Assembly (NCBI RefSeq): GCF_001866655.1
Contig: NZ_MLYR01000018.1
Coordinates: 119,645 to 183,644 of the forward strand
Reading direction: 5' to 3'
Source of the DNA: Bacillus sp. MUM 116
GTDB lineage: Bacteria > Bacillota > Bacilli > Bacillales > Cytobacillaceae
Length of the DNA stretch: 64,000 nt
Shown here: piece by piece, positions 9,648 through 19,608 of the stretch
How positions within the stretch are numbered: position 1 is the first letter of the stretch
Layout of the letters: every line of letters starts with the position of its first letter
Made by a program: the position numbers and the translations under genes
The notes under the pieces: generated by a model
The model's input: only the letters and a program-made list of their open reading frames with translations
What the model was told of the DNA's origin: nothing
Database searches by the model: none

Positions 9648-10375
9648 GTATCACGATTTATCCTGCGATTGATATGCGGGGCGGAAAATGCGTACGCCTT
9701 CTCCAGGGGGATTACGACAAGGAAACGATATATGGGGATTCGCCATTTTCAATGGCACAGCAATTTGCAGCTGATGGAGCAGATTGGATTCACATGGTGG
9801 ATCTCGATGGCGCAAAGGATGGAAAACGGGTAAATGACCGTTTTGTGCTTGAGGCGGCAAAACAGTTATCCGTGAACATTCAAATCGGTGGAGGTATTCG
9901 CTCTGAAGAAGATATTGTTCACTATCTTGAAAATGGTGTAAATCGGGTCATTATCGGGAGTATCGCAGTGTCAAATCCAGATTTTGCTATTGAAATGATA
10001 AATAAATACCAGGAGCGAATCGTAATCGGCATCGATGCCAAGGATGGTTATGTAGCGACACATGGCTGGTTGGATACATCAAAAATAAAGGCCGTCGATT
10101 TAGGCAAGCGGTTTGCTGATGCAGGTGCGGAAACATTTATTTTTACCGATATCGCAACAGATGGAACGCTTGCCGGACCAAATATTGCTGCGGTTTGTGA
10201 AATGGCAAACGTCACAGGTAAAAACGTAATAGCATCCGGGGGAGTCAGCAGTTTAGCCGATCTAAGTGCCTTAAAAGCGATTTCTCATCAGAGGGTAGGC
10301 GGTGCGATTGTTGGAAAGGCCCTCTATGAAAAAAGGTTTACTTTAAAGGAAGCACTTGATGAGGTGAGAGTATGA
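9644..10375 (+). CDS. hisA: ProFAR isomerase
   Basis: TIM-barrel enzyme of 243 aa that isomerises the ProFAR aminoaldose to the aminoketose (PRFAR). The half-barrel phosphate-binding pattern is clear: '[20 protein letters not shown]' with the catalytic Asp in the first strand, 'QIGGGIRS', 'IGIDAKDG', '[13 protein letters not shown]' with the second catalytic Asp, and 'ASGGVSS'. Overlaps hisH and hisF by four bases on each side, so translation is probably coupled. Confidence 0.97.
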   Translation: MSITIYPAIDMRGGKCVRLLQGDYDKETIYGDSPFSMAQQFAADGADWIHMVDLDGAKDGKRVNDRFVLEAAKQLSVNIQIGGGIRSEEDIVHYLENGVNRVIIGSIAVSNPDFAIEMINKYQERIVIGIDAKDGYVATHGWLDTSKIKAVDLGKRFADAGAETFIFTDIATDGTLAGPNIAAVCEMANVTGKNVIASGGVSSLADLSALKAISHQRVGGAIVGKALYEKRFTLKEALDEVRV

Positions 10376-11133
10376 CTTTAACCAAACGAATCATTCCTTG
10401 TCTGGATGTAAAAGAAGGCCGGGTGGTAAAAGGAATCCAATTTGTCCAGCTCCGCGATGCCGGCGACCCGGTTGAATTGGCTAGATTTTACGATGAACAA
10501 GGGGCCGATGAACTTGTTTTTCTTGATATCTCGGCTTCGGTTGAAGGCAGAAAAACGATGGTAGAAGTCGTTAAGGCCGTTGCCTCTCAGCTTGCAATTC
10601 CTTTTACAGTTGGCGGCGGAATCAATGCATTAGAGGATATGAAACGCATTCTTCGCGCTGGTGCAGACAAGGTATCACTGAATACAGCTGCGGTTTTGAA
10701 TCCGAAGCTGATTGAAGAAGGCGCAAGCTTTTTTGGATCTCAGTGTATTGTTGTTGCTATTGATGCGAAATTTGATGAAGAATGGGGAACGTGGCGCGTT
10801 TATACCCATGGCGGCCGCAAGCCAACCGATAAAAAGGTGGTGGAGTGGGCCCAGGAAGCAGCGGCCCTTGGTGCTGGTGAAATTTTATTAACAAGCATGG
10901 ATAGCGATGGCGAGAAACATGGTTTTGATCTAAAGCTTACAAAAGCGGTGAGTGAGGCTGTTACCATCCCGGTTATTGCCTCAGGCGGTGCGGGAAATGC
11001 AGCACATTTTGAAGAAGCATTTGTAACAGCAAAAGCGGACGCAGCACTTGCAGCATCGATTTTTCATTACAAAGAAACGTCTGTGCATGAAGTAAAGAGC
11101 AAGCTTAGGGAAAAAGGAGTGACGGTACGATGA
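10372..11133 (+). CDS. hisF: Imidazole glycerol phosphate synthase, cyclase subunit
   Basis: TIM-barrel cyclase of 253 aa, partner of HisH. It shows the HisF N-terminus '[19 protein letters not shown]', 'FLDISAS', 'TVGGGIN', '[27 protein letters not shown]', '[20 protein letters not shown]' and '[14 protein letters not shown]'. The two catalytic aspartates lie in the first (CLDV) and fifth (SMDSDG) barrel segments. It overlaps hisA and hisI by four bases. Confidence 0.98.
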   Translation: MTLTKRIIPCLDVKEGRVVKGIQFVQLRDAGDPVELARFYDEQGADELVFLDISASVEGRKTMVEVVKAVASQLAIPFTVGGGINALEDMKRILRAGADKVSLNTAAVLNPKLIEEGASFFGSQCIVVAIDAKFDEEWGTWRVYTHGGRKPTDKKVVEWAQEAAALGAGEILLTSMDSDGEKHGFDLKLTKAVSEAVTIPVIASGGAGNAAHFEEAFVTAKADAALAASIFHYKETSVHEVKSKLREKGVTVR

Positions 11134-11747
11134 ATGTGAAATTTGATGAAAAGGGACTTGTTCCCGCGATTATCCAAGATGCAGGTACGAAGGAAGTATT
11201 AACCCTTGCCTATATGAACGAAGAATCACTTAAGAAGACATTGGAAACAGGTGAAACATGGTTTTACAGCCGTTCACGCCAGGAGCTTTGGCATAAGGGG
11301 GAAACGAGCGGGAATACACAGTCTGTAGTAAGCATTAATTACGACTGTGATCAGGATGCACTTTTAGTTCTCGTTTATCCGAAAGGTCCAGCCTGCCATA
11401 CCGGTGCAGTCAGCTGTTTTTCCGAAAGAGTGTACGAAGGTGAATCAAGTTTGAGTGATTATCAAATCTTGCAATCACTTGAAAAAGTTATTTTAGACCG
11501 TGAGCGGGAACGTCCGGAAGGGGCCTACACAACCTATCTTTTTGAAAAAGGTGTCGATAAGATTTTGAAAAAAGTCGGGGAAGAGGCAGCTGAAGTGATC
11601 ATTGCTGCAAAAAATCGCAGCCATGAGGAACTAAAATGGGAAGCAGCCGATTTACTCTATCACCTTCAAGTTTTATTGGTGGAACAAGAGCTTCCATTCA
11701 AGGAAGTATTGAAAACATTAGAAGAAAGACACAAAGACCGGTCGTAG
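11130..11747 (+). CDS. hisI: Bifunctional PR-AMP cyclohydrolase / PR-ATP pyrophosphatase
   Basis: Fusion protein of 205 aa catalysing steps two and three of histidine synthesis. The N-terminal cyclohydrolase domain (residues ~1-110) has '[22 protein letters not shown]', '[25 protein letters not shown]' with the metal-binding Asp/Cys residues. The C-terminal HisE domain (~115-205) shows '[35 protein letters not shown]'-type sequence with its acidic metal-binding residues. Last gene of the operon; its stop lies inside the terminator hairpin. hisC and a histidinol-phosphatase gene are not in this window. Confidence 0.96.
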   Translation: MNVKFDEKGLVPAIIQDAGTKEVLTLAYMNEESLKKTLETGETWFYSRSRQELWHKGETSGNTQSVVSINYDCDQDALLVLVYPKGPACHTGAVSCFSERVYEGESSLSDYQILQSLEKVILDRERERPEGAYTTYLFEKGVDKILKKVGEEAAEVIIAAKNRSHEELKWEAADLLYHLQVLLVEQELPFKEVLKTLEERHKDRS

Positions 11748-11760
11748 GGCTGGTTTTTTT
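11736..11760 (+). terminator. Terminator of his operon, overlapping the hisI stop
   Basis: CCGGTC (11738-11743) and GGCTGG pair with two G-T wobbles around GTAG, flanked by A and T runs; seven T residues follow. The hisI stop TAG (11745-11747) falls in the loop region. Confidence 0.7.
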
Positions 11761-11860
11761 GTCGAATCCTGCCCATCCTTCTTCCTAGGTTCTTCTCGTA
11801 CTGCCCATTGTTATGTTATACTACATTAGTTATGTACGTTTTGGAAAGATGGAGGACTTT

Positions 11861-13354
11861 ATGGGAAAAGACTCGAAAGCAAGAATTCAAAAGGGAAAAA
11901 TTCTCTCATTTGTCCCAACAGGGGAATATTACTTCAAGAAGGGATTAAAGTCCTACTATCGACGTGACTTTATCAATGCAAAAAAATACTTGGGGCGTGC
12001 GGTACAGCTGGAACCAGGTGAGCCGATTATTACTTGCCAGCTGGCGATTGTATCGACAGAACTGGGTGAGTTTGAACACTCAAATCGACTCTTGCATCAA
12101 ATTCTTGAAGAGCTTGACGAACACATGGTGGAATGCCATTATTTTTTAGCGAATAATTATGCCCACATGGGATTATTTAAAGATGCTTATCATCATTCAA
12201 AGCTTTATTTAGAGCTTGAGCCGGATGGTGAATTTAGTGAGGATACAGAAGACCTGCTGGAATTATTGATGTTGGAAGAAGAGGGGCTTGAAGATGAGTT
12301 GTATCAGCAGGATGATCTCATCGTAAAACAAGAACAAGCCCGGGATTTATTAGACTCAGGATATTTTCCAAAGGCAATTGAATTGTTAAAAGACGTTGTC
12401 GAGAAGTATCCAGAGTATTGGTCTGCTTATAATAATTTGGCACTTGCTTATTTTTATTTAGGAAAAACAGAAAAAGCCGAATCGATTTTAGAGGATGTTT
12501 TGGCACGGAATCCCGGAAATCTCCATGCATTATGTAACCGGCTCGTGTTTGCCCATTATCAAGGCCAATTTAAAAGTGCTAAACGATTGATGGAATCGTT
12601 GAAAAAAATTAAACCGCTTTTTGTTGAACAACAGTTTAAGCTTGGAGCAACTTTTGCATTAGTCGGTGAACATGAACTTGCTTACTATTGGCTTAAAAAG
12701 CTATATAAAAATGGATTTGATGGAGACGGTCCGTTTTACTATTGGCTCTCAAGCGCGGCCTATCAAATTGGTAATCAGCATTTTGCTAAAAATATCTGGA
12801 AAAAGGTTCTCGAAATCAATCCTGAAAAAGAAGGATTTGAGCCATGGAATGCCGACAGGGGGCAGGTTGGCGGTTTTGAAGACCATTCAAGTTCCATTTT
12901 TCAGAAATTAGACAGTGATTATATTGAGGAACGATTATTTGCTCTTTTTCTTATAGCGGTTTCCGATAAAGCGGAGGATATTTTTTCATCGAAACGATTT
13001 TGGGAAAATCAAAAGCTGACACCAATGGAACTGGAGTATGTTTCATTTATCAAATCCGGTACCCCCTCAGTTACGGCAGATGCACAAGAAATTGCCGAAA
13101 TTTTGTACCAAAACCATCAGCCAATCGGACCAATTGAATCCGGCTTATATTTAATCTGGTTCTCGACGTTTGTGGAAATTTCGAAATCGGATGTGAAATT
13201 AAACAATAAACAGGCATGGGCGGGAGCGATTGAATATGTTTGGAGCAAACTGCGCAGCGAAAAAATTTCACGTGAGGAAATCGCTAAAAGGTATGGGCTA
13301 TCCACAGCTACTGTTGGGAAATATGTAAAACTAGTAAATAACTTCTTAAACTAA
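11861..13354 (+). CDS. yvcD: YvcD-like tetratricopeptide-repeat protein with C-terminal HTH
   Basis: Cytosolic protein of 497 aa. TPR-type helical repeats are seen from residue ~20 to ~335: 'GEYYFKKGLKSYYRRDFINA', 'DLLDSGYFPKAIELLKDVVE', 'WSAYNNLALAYFYLGKTEKA', 'ALCNRLVFAHYQGQFKSA', 'AAYQIGNQHFAKNIWKKVLE'. A highly acidic stretch lies around residue 140. The last ~25 residues, 'REEIAKRYGLSTATVGKYVK', look like a helix-turn-helix, hinting at nucleic-acid binding. ATG 11861 has GGAGG 5 bases upstream; the longer frame from 11813 has no ribosome site. It sits between the his operon and trxB as in Bacillus. Function is not established. Confidence 0.85.
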   Translation: MGKDSKARIQKGKILSFVPTGEYYFKKGLKSYYRRDFINAKKYLGRAVQLEPGEPIITCQLAIVSTELGEFEHSNRLLHQILEELDEHMVECHYFLANNYAHMGLFKDAYHHSKLYLELEPDGEFSEDTEDLLELLMLEEEGLEDELYQQDDLIVKQEQARDLLDSGYFPKAIELLKDVVEKYPEYWSAYNNLALAYFYLGKTEKAESILEDVLARNPGNLHALCNRLVFAHYQGQFKSAKRLMESLKKIKPLFVEQQFKLGATFALVGEHELAYYWLKKLYKNGFDGDGPFYYWLSSAAYQIGNQHFAKNIWKKVLEINPEKEGFEPWNADRGQVGGFEDHSSSIFQKLDSDYIEERLFALFLIAVSDKAEDIFSSKRFWENQKLTPMELEYVSFIKSGTPSVTADAQEIAEILYQNHQPIGPIESGLYLIWFSTFVEISKSDVKLNNKQAWAGAIEYVWSKLRSEKISREEIAKRYGLSTATVGKYVKLVNNFLN

Positions 13355-13374
13355 GCATATTTTTGGACTATAAT
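13346..13374 (+). promoter_or_regulatory. Candidate promoter before trxB
   Basis: TTAAAC (13346-13351), 17-base spacer, perfect TATAAT (13369-13374), overlapping the yvcD stop. The -35 is weak. The predicted start near 13381 lies just before a strong terminator hairpin. Confidence 0.5.
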
Positions 13375-13385
13375 CTATTTGTTTT

Positions 13386-13430
13386 ATACGATTAGGGAAA
13401 GGGAATAATATTACCTAATCGTATTTTTTT
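13386..13430 (+). terminator. Strong terminator between yvcD and trxB
   Basis: ATACGATTAGG (13386-13396) pairs perfectly with CCTAATCGTAT (13414-13424) and is followed by a run of T residues. The hairpin ends only about 18 bases before the trxB start codon. Confidence 0.85.
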
Positions 13431-13441
13431 ATAGGGAGTGA

Positions 13442-14398
<957 letters not shown>

Positions 14399-14430
14399 GA
14401 TGGAAAAAAGTAACTGGGTTTTAACTCTTC

Positions 14431-14463
14431 TGTAACAGTAGTGAAATAATGATGGGGTATGAT
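14431..14463 (+). promoter_or_regulatory. Candidate response-regulator box and -10 in the trxB-yvcI gap
   Basis: TGTAAC-N5-TGAAAT (14431-14447) resembles a WalR box (TGTWAH-N5-TGTWAH, one mismatch), with TATGAT 10 bases downstream (14458-14463). A PhoP-type reading (TTAACT-N5-GTAACA from 14421) is also possible. No gene follows before the terminator at 14505. The rest of 14399-14580 holds nothing else I can name. Confidence 0.3.
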
Positions 14464-14504
14464 AGAAATAGTAATTGACCCCCTTTAAAAATATACCTTT
14501 TAGT

Positions 14505-14535
14505 GCACAGGCCCAAAGCCTGTGCTATTTTTTTT
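14505..14535 (+). terminator. Strong terminator between trxB and yvcI
   Basis: GCACAGGC (14505-14512) and GCCTGTGC (14518-14525) form a perfect 8-bp stem with a CCAAA loop, followed by TATTTTTTTT. It is 107 bases after the trxB stop. Confidence 0.9.
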
Positions 14536-14586
14536 GACTATTCCTATTGGAAGGAATTTTTTAGTTAATTATCAAATTTGTATTCA

Positions 14587-14615
14587 TTGTGACTGGATAT
14601 CAAAAATAGTATAAT
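14587..14615 (+). promoter_or_regulatory. Sigma-A promoter of yvcI-rapZ-glmR-whiA-crh
   Basis: TTGTGA (14587-14592), 17-base spacer, perfect TATAAT (14610-14615). Predicted start near 14622 leaves about 90 bases of leader. Confidence 0.75.
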
Positions 14616-14710
14616 GAAATGAATCACAATACCGGGAAATTTTTATGGAAAATAGTAGCAAGTTTCAGTATATAGATTAGGTGCTTATGCATTTGAAAGA
14701 AGGTGAAATT

Positions 14711-15169
14711 ATGCAGCGGGTCACCAATTGTGTATTAATAAGGGACAATCAAATTTTGTTGCTGCAAAAGCCACGGCGAGGCTGGTGGGTGGCTCCTGGC
14801 GGTAAAATGGAGCCGGGCGAATCGGTCAGGGATTCCTGTATTCGGGAGTACCGGGAGGAAACGGGAATATATTTAAAAAACCCACAATTAAAAGGCGTTT
14901 TTACGATGATTATCAAAGAAAATGATTGTGTGGAATCTGAATGGATGATGTTTTCATTTTTAGCCAATGACTCAGACGGCATGGATGTCGAGGAGTCGGA
15001 AGAAGGAATTCTTCAATGGCATGCATTGGATCAGATTAAAAATCTGCCAATGGCTGCGGGTGATTATCATATCATCGATTATATGATACATGGAAAAGGA
15101 ATCATTTACGGCACTTTTACGTATACAAAAGACTTTCAACTAATCAGTTATCGATTAGATCCAAGCTAA
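14711..15169 (+). CDS. yvcI: YvcI-like Nudix hydrolase
   Basis: Nudix protein of 152 aa. The Nudix box is complete: '[24 protein letters not shown]' spans roughly residues 35-58 (GX5EX7REUXEEXGU). Nearby '[14 protein letters not shown]' and the C-terminal '[18 protein letters not shown]' match YvcI of Bacillus. The substrate is probably a nucleoside di- or triphosphate derivative; in B. subtilis, roles in nucleotide cleaning have been proposed but are not settled. ATG 14711 has AGAAGGTG 6 bases upstream. An in-frame ATG at 14681 gives a longer, unconserved N-terminus. First gene of the rapZ-glmR-whiA-crh unit. Confidence 0.88.
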   Translation: MQRVTNCVLIRDNQILLLQKPRRGWWVAPGGKMEPGESVRDSCIREYREETGIYLKNPQLKGVFTMIIKENDCVESEWMMFSFLANDSDGMDVEESEEGILQWHALDQIKNLPMAAGDYHIIDYMIHGKGIIYGTFTYTKDFQLISYRLDPS

Positions 15170-15188
15170 TTTTATAGGGGGAATTGAA

Positions 15189-16082
15189 ATGAGTACCGGT
15201 TCTACTGGCGATACTCAAATGGTCATCATTACAGGAATGTCTGGAGCAGGAAAAACAGTTGCAATTCAAAGCTTTGAAGATTTAGGGTTCTTCTGTGTTG
15301 ATAACTTACCCCCGACATTATTACCAAAATTTCTTGAACTAATGAAGGAATCAGGGAATAAAATGAATAAAGTGGCCTTAGTGATGGATTTGCGGGGAAG
15401 AGAGTTTTTTGATCATCTTTTTAAAGCTCTTGATGACCTTTCAGAAACCTCATGGGTTACGCCAAGAATTTTATTTTTAGATGCCGATGACTCCTCATTA
15501 GTTCGCAGATACAAAGAAACAAGGCGGTCACATCCACTGGCACATGAAGGTCTGCCACTAGAGGGAATTAAGTTAGAAAGAGATCTTCTCGAAGAATTAA
15601 AGGGACGTGCTCAATTAATTTATAATACGTCGAAAATGAAGCCGCGTGAATTAAGAGAAAAGATTTTAACGGAATTTACGGTGAACAAAGAACATATATT
15701 TACTGTCAATGTCATGTCATTTGGATTTAAGCATGGGCTGCCAATCGATGCTGACCTTGTATTTGATGTGCGTTTCTTGCCAAATCCTCATTATATTGAG
15801 CATATGAGACCTAAAACAGGAATTGATGAAGAAGTATCCAGTTACGTTTTAAAATGGATTGAAACACAAAAATTTTTAGAAAAGGTAACGGATCTGCTTT
15901 CATTTATGCTCCCGCATTATAAACGGGAAGGAAAGGCACAGTTGATTATTGCGATTGGTTGTACAGGCGGGCAGCACCGTTCGGTTGCACTTGCGGAGTA
16001 TATTGGAAAATATTTTTCAAAAGATTACAAAACCTGTATTACGCACCGTGACATTGAAAGGAGAAAGGAAAAAACTACATGA
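15189..16082 (+). CDS. rapZ: RapZ/YvcJ family nucleotide-binding protein
   Basis: P-loop protein of 297 aa. Walker A 'GMSGAGKT' is at residues 16-23, with '[24 protein letters not shown]' next. The C-terminal half carries '[28 protein letters not shown]' and '[16 protein letters not shown]', the RapZ signature. In E. coli RapZ controls glmS through small RNAs. In Bacillus YvcJ binds and hydrolyses GTP and affects competence, and the RNA role is not shown. It overlaps glmR by four bases (ATGA). Confidence 0.95.
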   Translation: MSTGSTGDTQMVIITGMSGAGKTVAIQSFEDLGFFCVDNLPPTLLPKFLELMKESGNKMNKVALVMDLRGREFFDHLFKALDDLSETSWVTPRILFLDADDSSLVRRYKETRRSHPLAHEGLPLEGIKLERDLLEELKGRAQLIYNTSKMKPRELREKILTEFTVNKEHIFTVNVMSFGFKHGLPIDADLVFDVRFLPNPHYIEHMRPKTGIDEEVSSYVLKWIETQKFLEKVTDLLSFMLPHYKREGKAQLIIAIGCTGGQHRSVALAEYIGKYFSKDYKTCITHRDIERRKEKTT

Positions 16083-17065
16083 GCAATTTCGGACAGCCAA
16101 GAATTGTCATCATTGGTGGGGGAACTGGATTGCCTGTTTTGTTACGGGGATTGAAGCAGTATCCCGTTGATATTACTGCGATTGTTACAGTTGCGGATGA
16201 CGGAGGGAGTTCGGGGAGGTTGCGGGATGACTTGCATATTCCACCGCCCGGAGATATTCGCAACGTGTTAGCAGCGATGTCCGATGTGGAGCCGCTTGTT
16301 GAGGAAATGTTTCAGCATCGTTTTAAAACCTCTAATGAATTATCAGGACATTCACTCGGGAACCTTATTCTTGCAGCGATGACATCCATTACAGGAAACT
16401 TTGTTCATGCTATCCAAGAAATGAGCAAAGTACTAAATGTTCGAGGCAAGGTATTACCTGCAGCCAACCAAAGTGTTGTGCTGCATGCTGAAATGGAAGA
16501 TGGGACTGTCGTTTCAGGCGAATCTAAGATCCCTTATTCCGGCAAAAAAATAAAAAAGGTTTTTTTAACACCAAATGATATTCGGCCTCTGCCGGAATCC
16601 ATTCAGGCGATGCGCCAGGCGGATTTAATTATTATTGGCCCAGGGAGCCTTTATACAAGCATTTTGCCAAATCTTCTTGTTCCAAAGCTAGGAGACGAAT
16701 TATGCAAGACCCATGCCAAAAAAGTTTATATTTGTAATCTAATGACCCAGGCTGGGGAAACACATGGTTTTACTGCGAGCGATCATGTAAAGGCGATATA
16801 CGATCATTTGAATTATGCTTGTATAGACACGGTACTGGGTAATAATGAAGAAATACCCCCTGAAGTCCAACTCCGTTATAACGAAGAATTAGCGGACCCA
16901 GTAATATATGATTTTACGCGTCTTTACGAACTTGGCCTTGAAGTGGTGCTTGCTGACATTGCTATTCAGGAGAATGGTGCGCTAAGGCATGATCCAAAAA
17001 AGGTTGCCGATATATTATATAATTTACTTATGGATGAAACTAAAAAGCGTTATCATCGTAAATAA
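16079..17065 (+). CDS. glmR: GlmR (YvcK) UDP-GlcNAc-binding regulator
   Basis: Protein of 328 aa of the GlmR/CofD-like family. The nucleotide-sugar binding region '[19 protein letters not shown]' starts near residue 11, followed by '[27 protein letters not shown]', and '[17 protein letters not shown]' is in the middle. In B. subtilis it binds UDP-GlcNAc and stimulates GlmS, linking central carbon flow to peptidoglycan precursors, and is needed on gluconeogenic substrates. Overlap with rapZ suggests tight co-expression. Confidence 0.95.
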   Translation: MSNFGQPRIVIIGGGTGLPVLLRGLKQYPVDITAIVTVADDGGSSGRLRDDLHIPPPGDIRNVLAAMSDVEPLVEEMFQHRFKTSNELSGHSLGNLILAAMTSITGNFVHAIQEMSKVLNVRGKVLPAANQSVVLHAEMEDGTVVSGESKIPYSGKKIKKVFLTPNDIRPLPESIQAMRQADLIIIGPGSLYTSILPNLLVPKLGDELCKTHAKKVYICNLMTQAGETHGFTASDHVKAIYDHLNYACIDTVLGNNEEIPPEVQLRYNEELADPVIYDFTRLYELGLEVVLADIAIQENGALRHDPKKVADILYNLLMDETKKRYHRK

Positions 17066-17097
17066 TAGCAGGCAAGAAACTTGAAGGGGGTGAAGGG

Positions 17098-18051
17098 ATG
17101 TCTTTCGCTTCAGAAACGAAAAAGGAATTAACCAACATGGAAGTGAAAACGTGCTGCATTCAGGCGGAGCTATCTGCTTTAATTCGAATGAATGGTTCCC
17201 TTTCCTTTTCAAATCGAAAATTAGTTGTTGATATTCAAACGGAAAATGCGGCAATTGCCAGAAGAATTTACACATTGTTAAAAAAAAGTTACGATATTCA
17301 AGTTGAATTACTTGTTCGGAAAAAAATGCGTTTGAAAAAGAATAATGTTTATATTGTCCGCTTAGCGGACCAGGCAAAAGAAATTCTTGAAGATATGAAA
17401 ATTCTTGGTGAAGGTTTTACTTTTATTCATGATATTTCAGACGATTTAATTAAAAAGAAGTGCTGTAAGCGTTCTTATTTACGTGGTGCATTTCTTGCCG
17501 GCGGGTCTGTGAATAACCCGGAGACGTCTTCCTATCATTTGGAAATTTCTTCGCTTTATAAGGAGCACAATGATTCTTTATGCGAGTTAATGAATACATT
17601 TGGTTTAAATAGTAAAACGCTTGAACGGAAAAAAGGATTTATCACCTATTTAAAGGAAGCCGAGAAAATCACCGAGTTTTTAAATATTATTGGTGCCCAT
17701 AATGCCCTTCTGCGTTTTGAAGATGTCCGAATCGTAAGAGATATGAGGAATTCGGTTAATCGTCTTGTCAATTGTGAAACAGCAAACTTAAATAAAACCA
17801 TTGGAGCATCGATTCGTCAAGTAGAAAATATTCGTTATATTGATCAAACAGTTGGACTTCATATTTTGCCGGATAAGCTTAGGGAGATTGCGGAACTGCG
17901 AATGAATTATACGGATGTTACCCTAAAAGAGCTTGGTGAAATGGTTTCCGGAGGTGTAATCAGCAAGTCAGGTATCAATCACCGTTTAAGAAAAATTGAT
18001 GAGATAGCAGAAAAACTGCGACATGGTGAGGTAAGTGTTAAAAATAGATAG
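17098..18051 (+). CDS. whiA: WhiA (YvcL) DNA-binding protein
   Basis: Protein of 317 aa with an N-terminal LAGLIDADG-homing-endonuclease-like fold (residues ~1-200; '[24 protein letters not shown]') and a C-terminal helix-turn-helix ('[27 protein letters not shown]', then '[17 protein letters not shown]'). The endonuclease catalytic residues are not expected to be active in WhiA. In Bacillus it influences cell division, chromosome segregation and growth. A GAAGGGGGTG site precedes the ATG. Follows glmR by 32 bases. Confidence 0.96.
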   Translation: MSFASETKKELTNMEVKTCCIQAELSALIRMNGSLSFSNRKLVVDIQTENAAIARRIYTLLKKSYDIQVELLVRKKMRLKKNNVYIVRLADQAKEILEDMKILGEGFTFIHDISDDLIKKKCCKRSYLRGAFLAGGSVNNPETSSYHLEISSLYKEHNDSLCELMNTFGLNSKTLERKKGFITYLKEAEKITEFLNIIGAHNALLRFEDVRIVRDMRNSVNRLVNCETANLNKTIGASIRQVENIRYIDQTVGLHILPDKLREIAELRMNYTDVTLKELGEMVSGGVISKSGINHRLRKIDEIAEKLRHGEVSVKNR

Positions 18052-18074
18052 AATAATTGAGGAGGATATTGGAA

Positions 18075-18332
18075 ATGTTGGAAAAACAAGTGGAGGTAAA
18101 ATTGAAAACCGGTCTTCAGGCCCGTCCTGCAGCTTTATTTGTTCAGGAGGCGAACCGATTTTCTGCGGATGTGTTTCTTGAAAAGGATGGAAAAAAGGTT
18201 AATGCTAAAAGTATTATGGGGTTAATGAGTCTTGCGGTTGGTTCTGGAGTAGTTATTAACATCATTGCTGATGGTGTTGATGAAGAAAATGCCATCATGA
18301 CATTAACAGAATTTGTTGAAAATGAACATTAA
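18075..18332 (+). CDS. crh: Crh, HPr-like catabolite repression protein
   Basis: HPr homologue of 85 aa. The position of the catalytic His15 of HPr is Gln here ('TGLQARPAALFVQEANRF'), so it cannot act in PTS transfer. Ser46 is present in 'NAKSIMGLMSLA', the site phosphorylated by HprK (1.9 kb), after which Crh can bind CcpA. ATG 18075 has GAGGAGG 9 bases upstream; the frame extends to TTG 18057 but this would lie before the ribosome site. Last gene of the yvcI operon, closed by a strong terminator. Confidence 0.96.
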   Translation: MLEKQVEVKLKTGLQARPAALFVQEANRFSADVFLEKDGKKVNAKSIMGLMSLAVGSGVVINIIADGVDEENAIMTLTEFVENEH

Positions 18333-18338
18333 GAATTT

Positions 18339-18373
18339 AAAAGGGTTTGGCTGACAGGCCAAACCCTTTTTTT
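18339..18373 (+). terminator. Terminator of crh operon
   Basis: AAAAGGGTTTGGC (18339-18351) pairs with GCCAAACCCTTTT (18358-18370) around a six-base loop, then TTT. Confidence 0.9.
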
Positions 18374-18404
18374 ACAAAAAAACAACCGGCCAAAAGCCGG
18401 TTGT
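18374..18404 (-). terminator. Terminator of clpP
   Basis: CAACCGGC/GCCGGTTG stem with CAAAA loop, 18383-18403, followed on the minus strand by a run of T (the A-run at 18375-18382). It lies directly beside the crh terminator, so the two convergent units each have their own. Confidence 0.85.
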
Positions 18405-18413
18405 GCAAAAAAT

Positions 18414-19019
18414 TTATTTATTATTTTTGTCTTCTAATATATTACGAGTAATGATGTTATCGATTAGCCCGTATTCTTTTGCTTTTTCAGCAGTCATGAA
18501 GTTGTCACGATCTGTGTCTTTGGCGATGACTTCAAGCGGCTGGCCAGTGCGTTCTGCCAAAATTCCGTTCAATTTATCGCGGAGGAATAAAATGCGTTTT
18601 GCAGCGATTTCAATTTCTGTTGCTTGTCCTTGCGCACCGCCAAGTGGCTGGTGAATCATAACTTCTGCATTAGGAAGGGCGAAACGCTTGCCTTTTTCCC
18701 CTGCAGCCAGTAAGAAGGCACCCATAGAAGCAGCCATCCCGATACATACAGTGGATACATTTGGTTTAATATATTGCATCGTATCATAAATCGCCATTCC
18801 AGCTGTGATGCTACCGCCAGGGCTGTTGATGTATAGGGTGATATCCTTTTCTGGATTTTCAGCTTCAAGGAATAATAATTGTGCCACAATGGAGTTTGAC
18901 ACATTATCATCAATCGCGCTGCCAAGCATAATAATCCGGTCTTTTAACAGGCGGGAATAGATGTCATATGCTCTTTCTCCCCTGTTTGTTTGTTCAATAA
19001 CTGTAGGAATCAAATTCAT
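18414..19019 (-). CDS. clpP: ATP-dependent Clp protease proteolytic subunit
   Basis: Serine protease of 201 aa that assembles into a tetradecameric barrel and works with ClpX, ClpC or ClpE. The catalytic triad positions are seen: Ser in '[14 protein letters not shown]' (near residue 98), His in '[16 protein letters not shown]' (near 123) and Asp in '[21 protein letters not shown]' (near 172). N-terminus '[25 protein letters not shown]' is typical. Strong AGGAGG site. Faces crh, and is controlled by a CtsR box lying on its promoter. Confidence 0.98.
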   Translation of the reverse strand: MNLIPTVIEQTNRGERAYDIYSRLLKDRIIMLGSAIDDNVSNSIVAQLLFLEAENPEKDITLYINSPGGSITAGMAIYDTMQYIKPNVSTVCIGMAASMGAFLLAAGEKGKRFALPNAEVMIHQPLGGAQGQATEIEIAAKRILFLRDKLNGILAERTGQPLEVIAKDTDRDNFMTAEKAKEYGLIDNIITRNILEDKNNK

Positions 19020-19064
19020 TTTTCTTCCTCCTTTAAGTATAAAAGATTTTACTTATGTATAGTT

Positions 19065-19094
19065 ATCATACACTGATGGTCAATAAAGGTCAAA
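19065..19094 (-). promoter_or_regulatory. clpP sigma-A promoter overlapped by a CtsR operator
   Basis: On the minus strand TTGACC (19088-19093) and TATGAT (19065-19070) are 17 bases apart. The plus strand carries GGTCAAT-AAA-GGTCAAA at 19078-19094, the CtsR direct heptad repeat with one mismatch. It covers the -35 and part of the spacer, so CtsR binding would block the polymerase until heat or protein stress. Confidence 0.88.
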
Positions 19095-19173
19095 CATTTC
19101 GTCTGTAAAATTGTTCGACAACTTTCCTCCTTACATCATTTCCATCTCTCATAAATTTAAACCCATTCCCTAC

Positions 19174-19202
19174 TTGCAATTATAAGTGAGATATCATATA
19201 AT
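19174..19202 (+). promoter_or_regulatory. Promoter of tRNA-Arg
   Basis: TTGCAA (19174-19179), 17-base spacer, perfect TATAAT (19197-19202), 20 bases before the tRNA. Confidence 0.75.
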
Positions 19203-19221
19203 AGGTAAGTCGTTAATATTT

Positions 19222-19293
19222 GCCCTCGTAGTGCAACGGATAGCACGCAAGATTCCGGTTCTTGAAATTCGGGTTCGAGTCCTGACGAGGGCG
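19222..19293 (+). tRNA. tRNA-Arg (anticodon CCG)
   Basis: A 72-base cloverleaf. Acceptor GCCCTCG (19222-19228) pairs with CGAGGGC (19286-19292), discriminator G. The anticodon stem CAAGA/TCTTG encloses TTCCGGT, giving anticodon CCG for CGG arginine codons. The T arm has GTTCGAG in the loop. CCA is not encoded. It stands alone with its own promoter and terminator. Confidence 0.93.
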
Positions 19294-19305
19294 TACACAA
19301 TTGTT

Positions 19306-19343
19306 GATATCACTGCGTTTTATAAACGTGGTGATATTTTTTT
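19306..19343 (+). terminator. Terminator of tRNA-Arg
   Basis: GATATCAC (19306-19313) pairs with GTGATAT (19331-19337), with inner CGT/ACG pairing, and then a run of T. Confidence 0.8.
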
Positions 19344-19430
19344 ATGCTCATTATCAACGGGTACGGTTTAACCGAAAATACCACGCAGTATAAGACGCTC
19401 CTTACGTTATATTCGAAGGAGGGTTCCACT

Positions 19431-19463
19431 ATGAAACGAAGAAGTTCTATTACGAATGTTTAA
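19431..19463 (+). other. Ten-codon ORF with a strong ribosome site
   Basis: ATG at 19431 follows GAAGGAGGG (19415-19423) by 7 bases and reads MKRRSSITNV before TAA. The rest of 19344-19608 contains no longer frame. It may be a remnant of a lost gene or a very short peptide; I do not recognise it. No promoter is evident. Confidence 0.3.
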
Positions 19464-19570
19464 GTTCAACACGCACACAATTATGATTCCGAAATAAGCA
19501 AAATATCCTATAAGATTATCTAAATGTTGTTCTAAATATATTCCCCTAAGAAAAAATAATTAAAATGGAG

Positions 19571-19587
19571 CTGCTGAAAATCAGCAG
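19571..19587 (-). terminator. Possible terminator of the two-component operon
   Basis: CTGCTGA/TCAGCAG hairpin with an AAA loop about 20 bases past the sensor kinase stop. On the minus strand it is followed by a loose T-rich stretch rather than a tight run, so termination strength is doubtful. Confidence 0.4.
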
Positions 19588-19608
19588 ACTCATTCTCATG
19601 CATATTTC

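Noticed and set aside
19186..19371. Open frame covering the tRNA-Arg region
   Set aside because: It is simply read through the tRNA gene and its terminator; no ribosome site.
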